Source: Pseudomonadota bacterium
GTDB taxonomy: Bacteria; Pseudomonadota; Alphaproteobacteria; Rhizobiales; Beijerinckiaceae
DNA: 5,775 nucleotides
Assembly (NCBI GenBank): GCA_023423995.1
Contig: JAFAEL010000125.1
Coordinates: forward strand, 1-5,775
Direction: 5' to 3'
The notes under the pieces are model-generated. The model was not told where the DNA came from. It ran no database searches and saw only the letters and a program-made list of their open reading frames with translations. The position numbers and the translations under genes were made by a program. How positions within the stretch are numbered: position 1 is the stretch's first letter; each line of letters begins with the position of its first letter. Positions 5,199 to 5,775 of this stretch are shown here, in pieces.

Positions 5199-5775
5199 AT
5201 GAGAGTTGGTGTCACGATAGGTCTTGCCATGCTGATGGCGGCCGGTGTCGCGAAGGCCGAGGATACCTATCCCGCTCGCCCCATCACGGTCGTCGTCCCG
5301 TTCGCGGCCGGCGGCGGGGTCGACCTGACGGCACGCATCGTCGGGGAGCACATGTCCCGCACGCTCGGGCAGCAATTGATCATCGAGAACGTGGGGGGCG
5401 CAGGCGGCACGACCGGAACAGCGCGGGTCGCAAGGGCCACGCCGGACGGCTACACGCTGCTGATGGGGAACACCGGAACCAACGCCGTCGCGCCTGCCCT
5501 GTACCCGCGCCTCAGCTACGAACCGGCGAAGGACTTCACGTTCATCGGCAATGCAGCCGTCGCGCCGATGGTGCTGGCCGTCCGCAAGAGCCTCCCGGCG
5601 AAGGATTTCGCCGAGTTCGTTCAACTCGCACGGGAGAAGAGCGGCCAGATCACCTCCGGCCATGCCGGCGTGGGCTCCATCAGCCATATCACCTGCATCC
5701 TCCTTGCCGCCGTCACCGGGACGAAGCTGAACGAGGTGCCGTATCGCGGCTCCGGGCCCGTGATGAACGACATCC
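5199..5775 (+). CDS. Tripartite tricarboxylate transporter substrate-binding protein (Bug/TctC family), N-terminal part
   Basis: The frame opens at ATG 5199 and runs past the right edge, giving 192 residues of a protein that is usually about 320. Residues 1-20 (MRVGVTIGLAMLMAAGVAKA) form a signal peptide with likely cleavage before Glu21. The mature part shows the Bug/TctC signatures: YPARPITVVVPFAAGGGVDL then TAR, IENVGGAGGTTGTARVARA with PDGYTLLMG, the YEPAKDFTFIG block, and HAGVGSISHI with VPYRGSGPVMND near the edge. Such proteins are periplasmic receptors that bind carboxylates and feed a TctA/TctB permease, though many stand alone. GGAG at 5186-5189, nine bases before the ATG, is the ribosome binding site. 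The gene starts 22 bases after the MmgE/PrpD stop, so co-transcription is likely. The ligand cannot be told from sequence; permease genes, if present, would lie downstream. Confidence 0.93.
   Translation, partial: MRVGVTIGLAMLMAAGVAKAEDTYPARPITVVVPFAAGGGVDLTARIVGEHMSRTLGQQLIIENVGGAGGTTGTARVARATPDGYTLLMGNTGTNAVAPALYPRLSYEPAKDFTFIGNAAVAPMVLAVRKSLPAKDFAEFVQLAREKSGQITSGHAGVGSISHITCILLAAVTGTKLNEVPYRGSGPVMNDI

Noticed and set aside
5151..5687. Minus-strand frame of 178 codons at the right edge
   Set aside because: It is antisense to the Bug/TctC receptor gene, whose signal peptide and family motifs are clear.

Overview
The window looks like accessory chromosome from a high-GC alphaproteobacterium, most likely of the Hyphomicrobiales (Methylobacterium/Microvirga/Bosea-like). 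This is inferred from the GC-rich codon use, the type of ferric-reductase-like membrane protein at the left edge, and the Bug-type solute-binding protein at the right edge. No 16S rRNA or other marker gene is present, so the assignment is tentative.

Layout from left to right. (1) 1-265, minus strand: N-terminus of a polytopic membrane protein resembling ferric-reductase-like transmembrane proteins; it runs off the left edge. (2) 266-1466: about 1.2 kb with no intact gene. It holds the broken 5' part of a tyrosine recombinase/integrase gene (plus strand, 701 to about 917) preceded by a short palindrome. (3) 1467 to about 1889, minus strand: the C-terminal end of a gamma-glutamyltransferase, without its N-terminal part or recognisable catalytic threonine. 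(4) 1936-1986: a GC-rich hairpin followed by a T-rich tract. (5) 2018-3307, plus strand: an intact 429-residue GabT-type 4-aminobutyrate aminotransferase with the key residues in place. (6) About 3331-3476, minus strand: a second broken copy of the same integrase 5' end, with the same palindrome, inverted relative to the first. (7) 3477-3790: no gene recognised. (8) 3791-5176, plus strand: an intact MmgE/PrpD-family protein. (9) 5199 to the right edge, plus strand: a Bug/TctC periplasmic binding protein of the tripartite tricarboxylate transporter type, 22 bases downstream of the previous gene.

The last two genes look like one operon: a periplasmic receptor for a carboxylate next to a cytoplasmic dehydratase/decarboxylase/isomerase-fold enzyme that could act on the imported compound. 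The substrate cannot be read from the sequence. gabT would move the amino group of GABA or a related omega-amino acid to 2-oxoglutarate; nothing here shows a functional link to the prpD-like operon.

The main unexpected structure is that two decayed integrase 5' ends lie in inverted, inward-facing orientation around the ggt remnant and gabT. This suggests a patchwork built by insertion, recombination and decay. I see no evidence for a new multi-gene system, and no CRISPR array, tRNA or rRNA gene.
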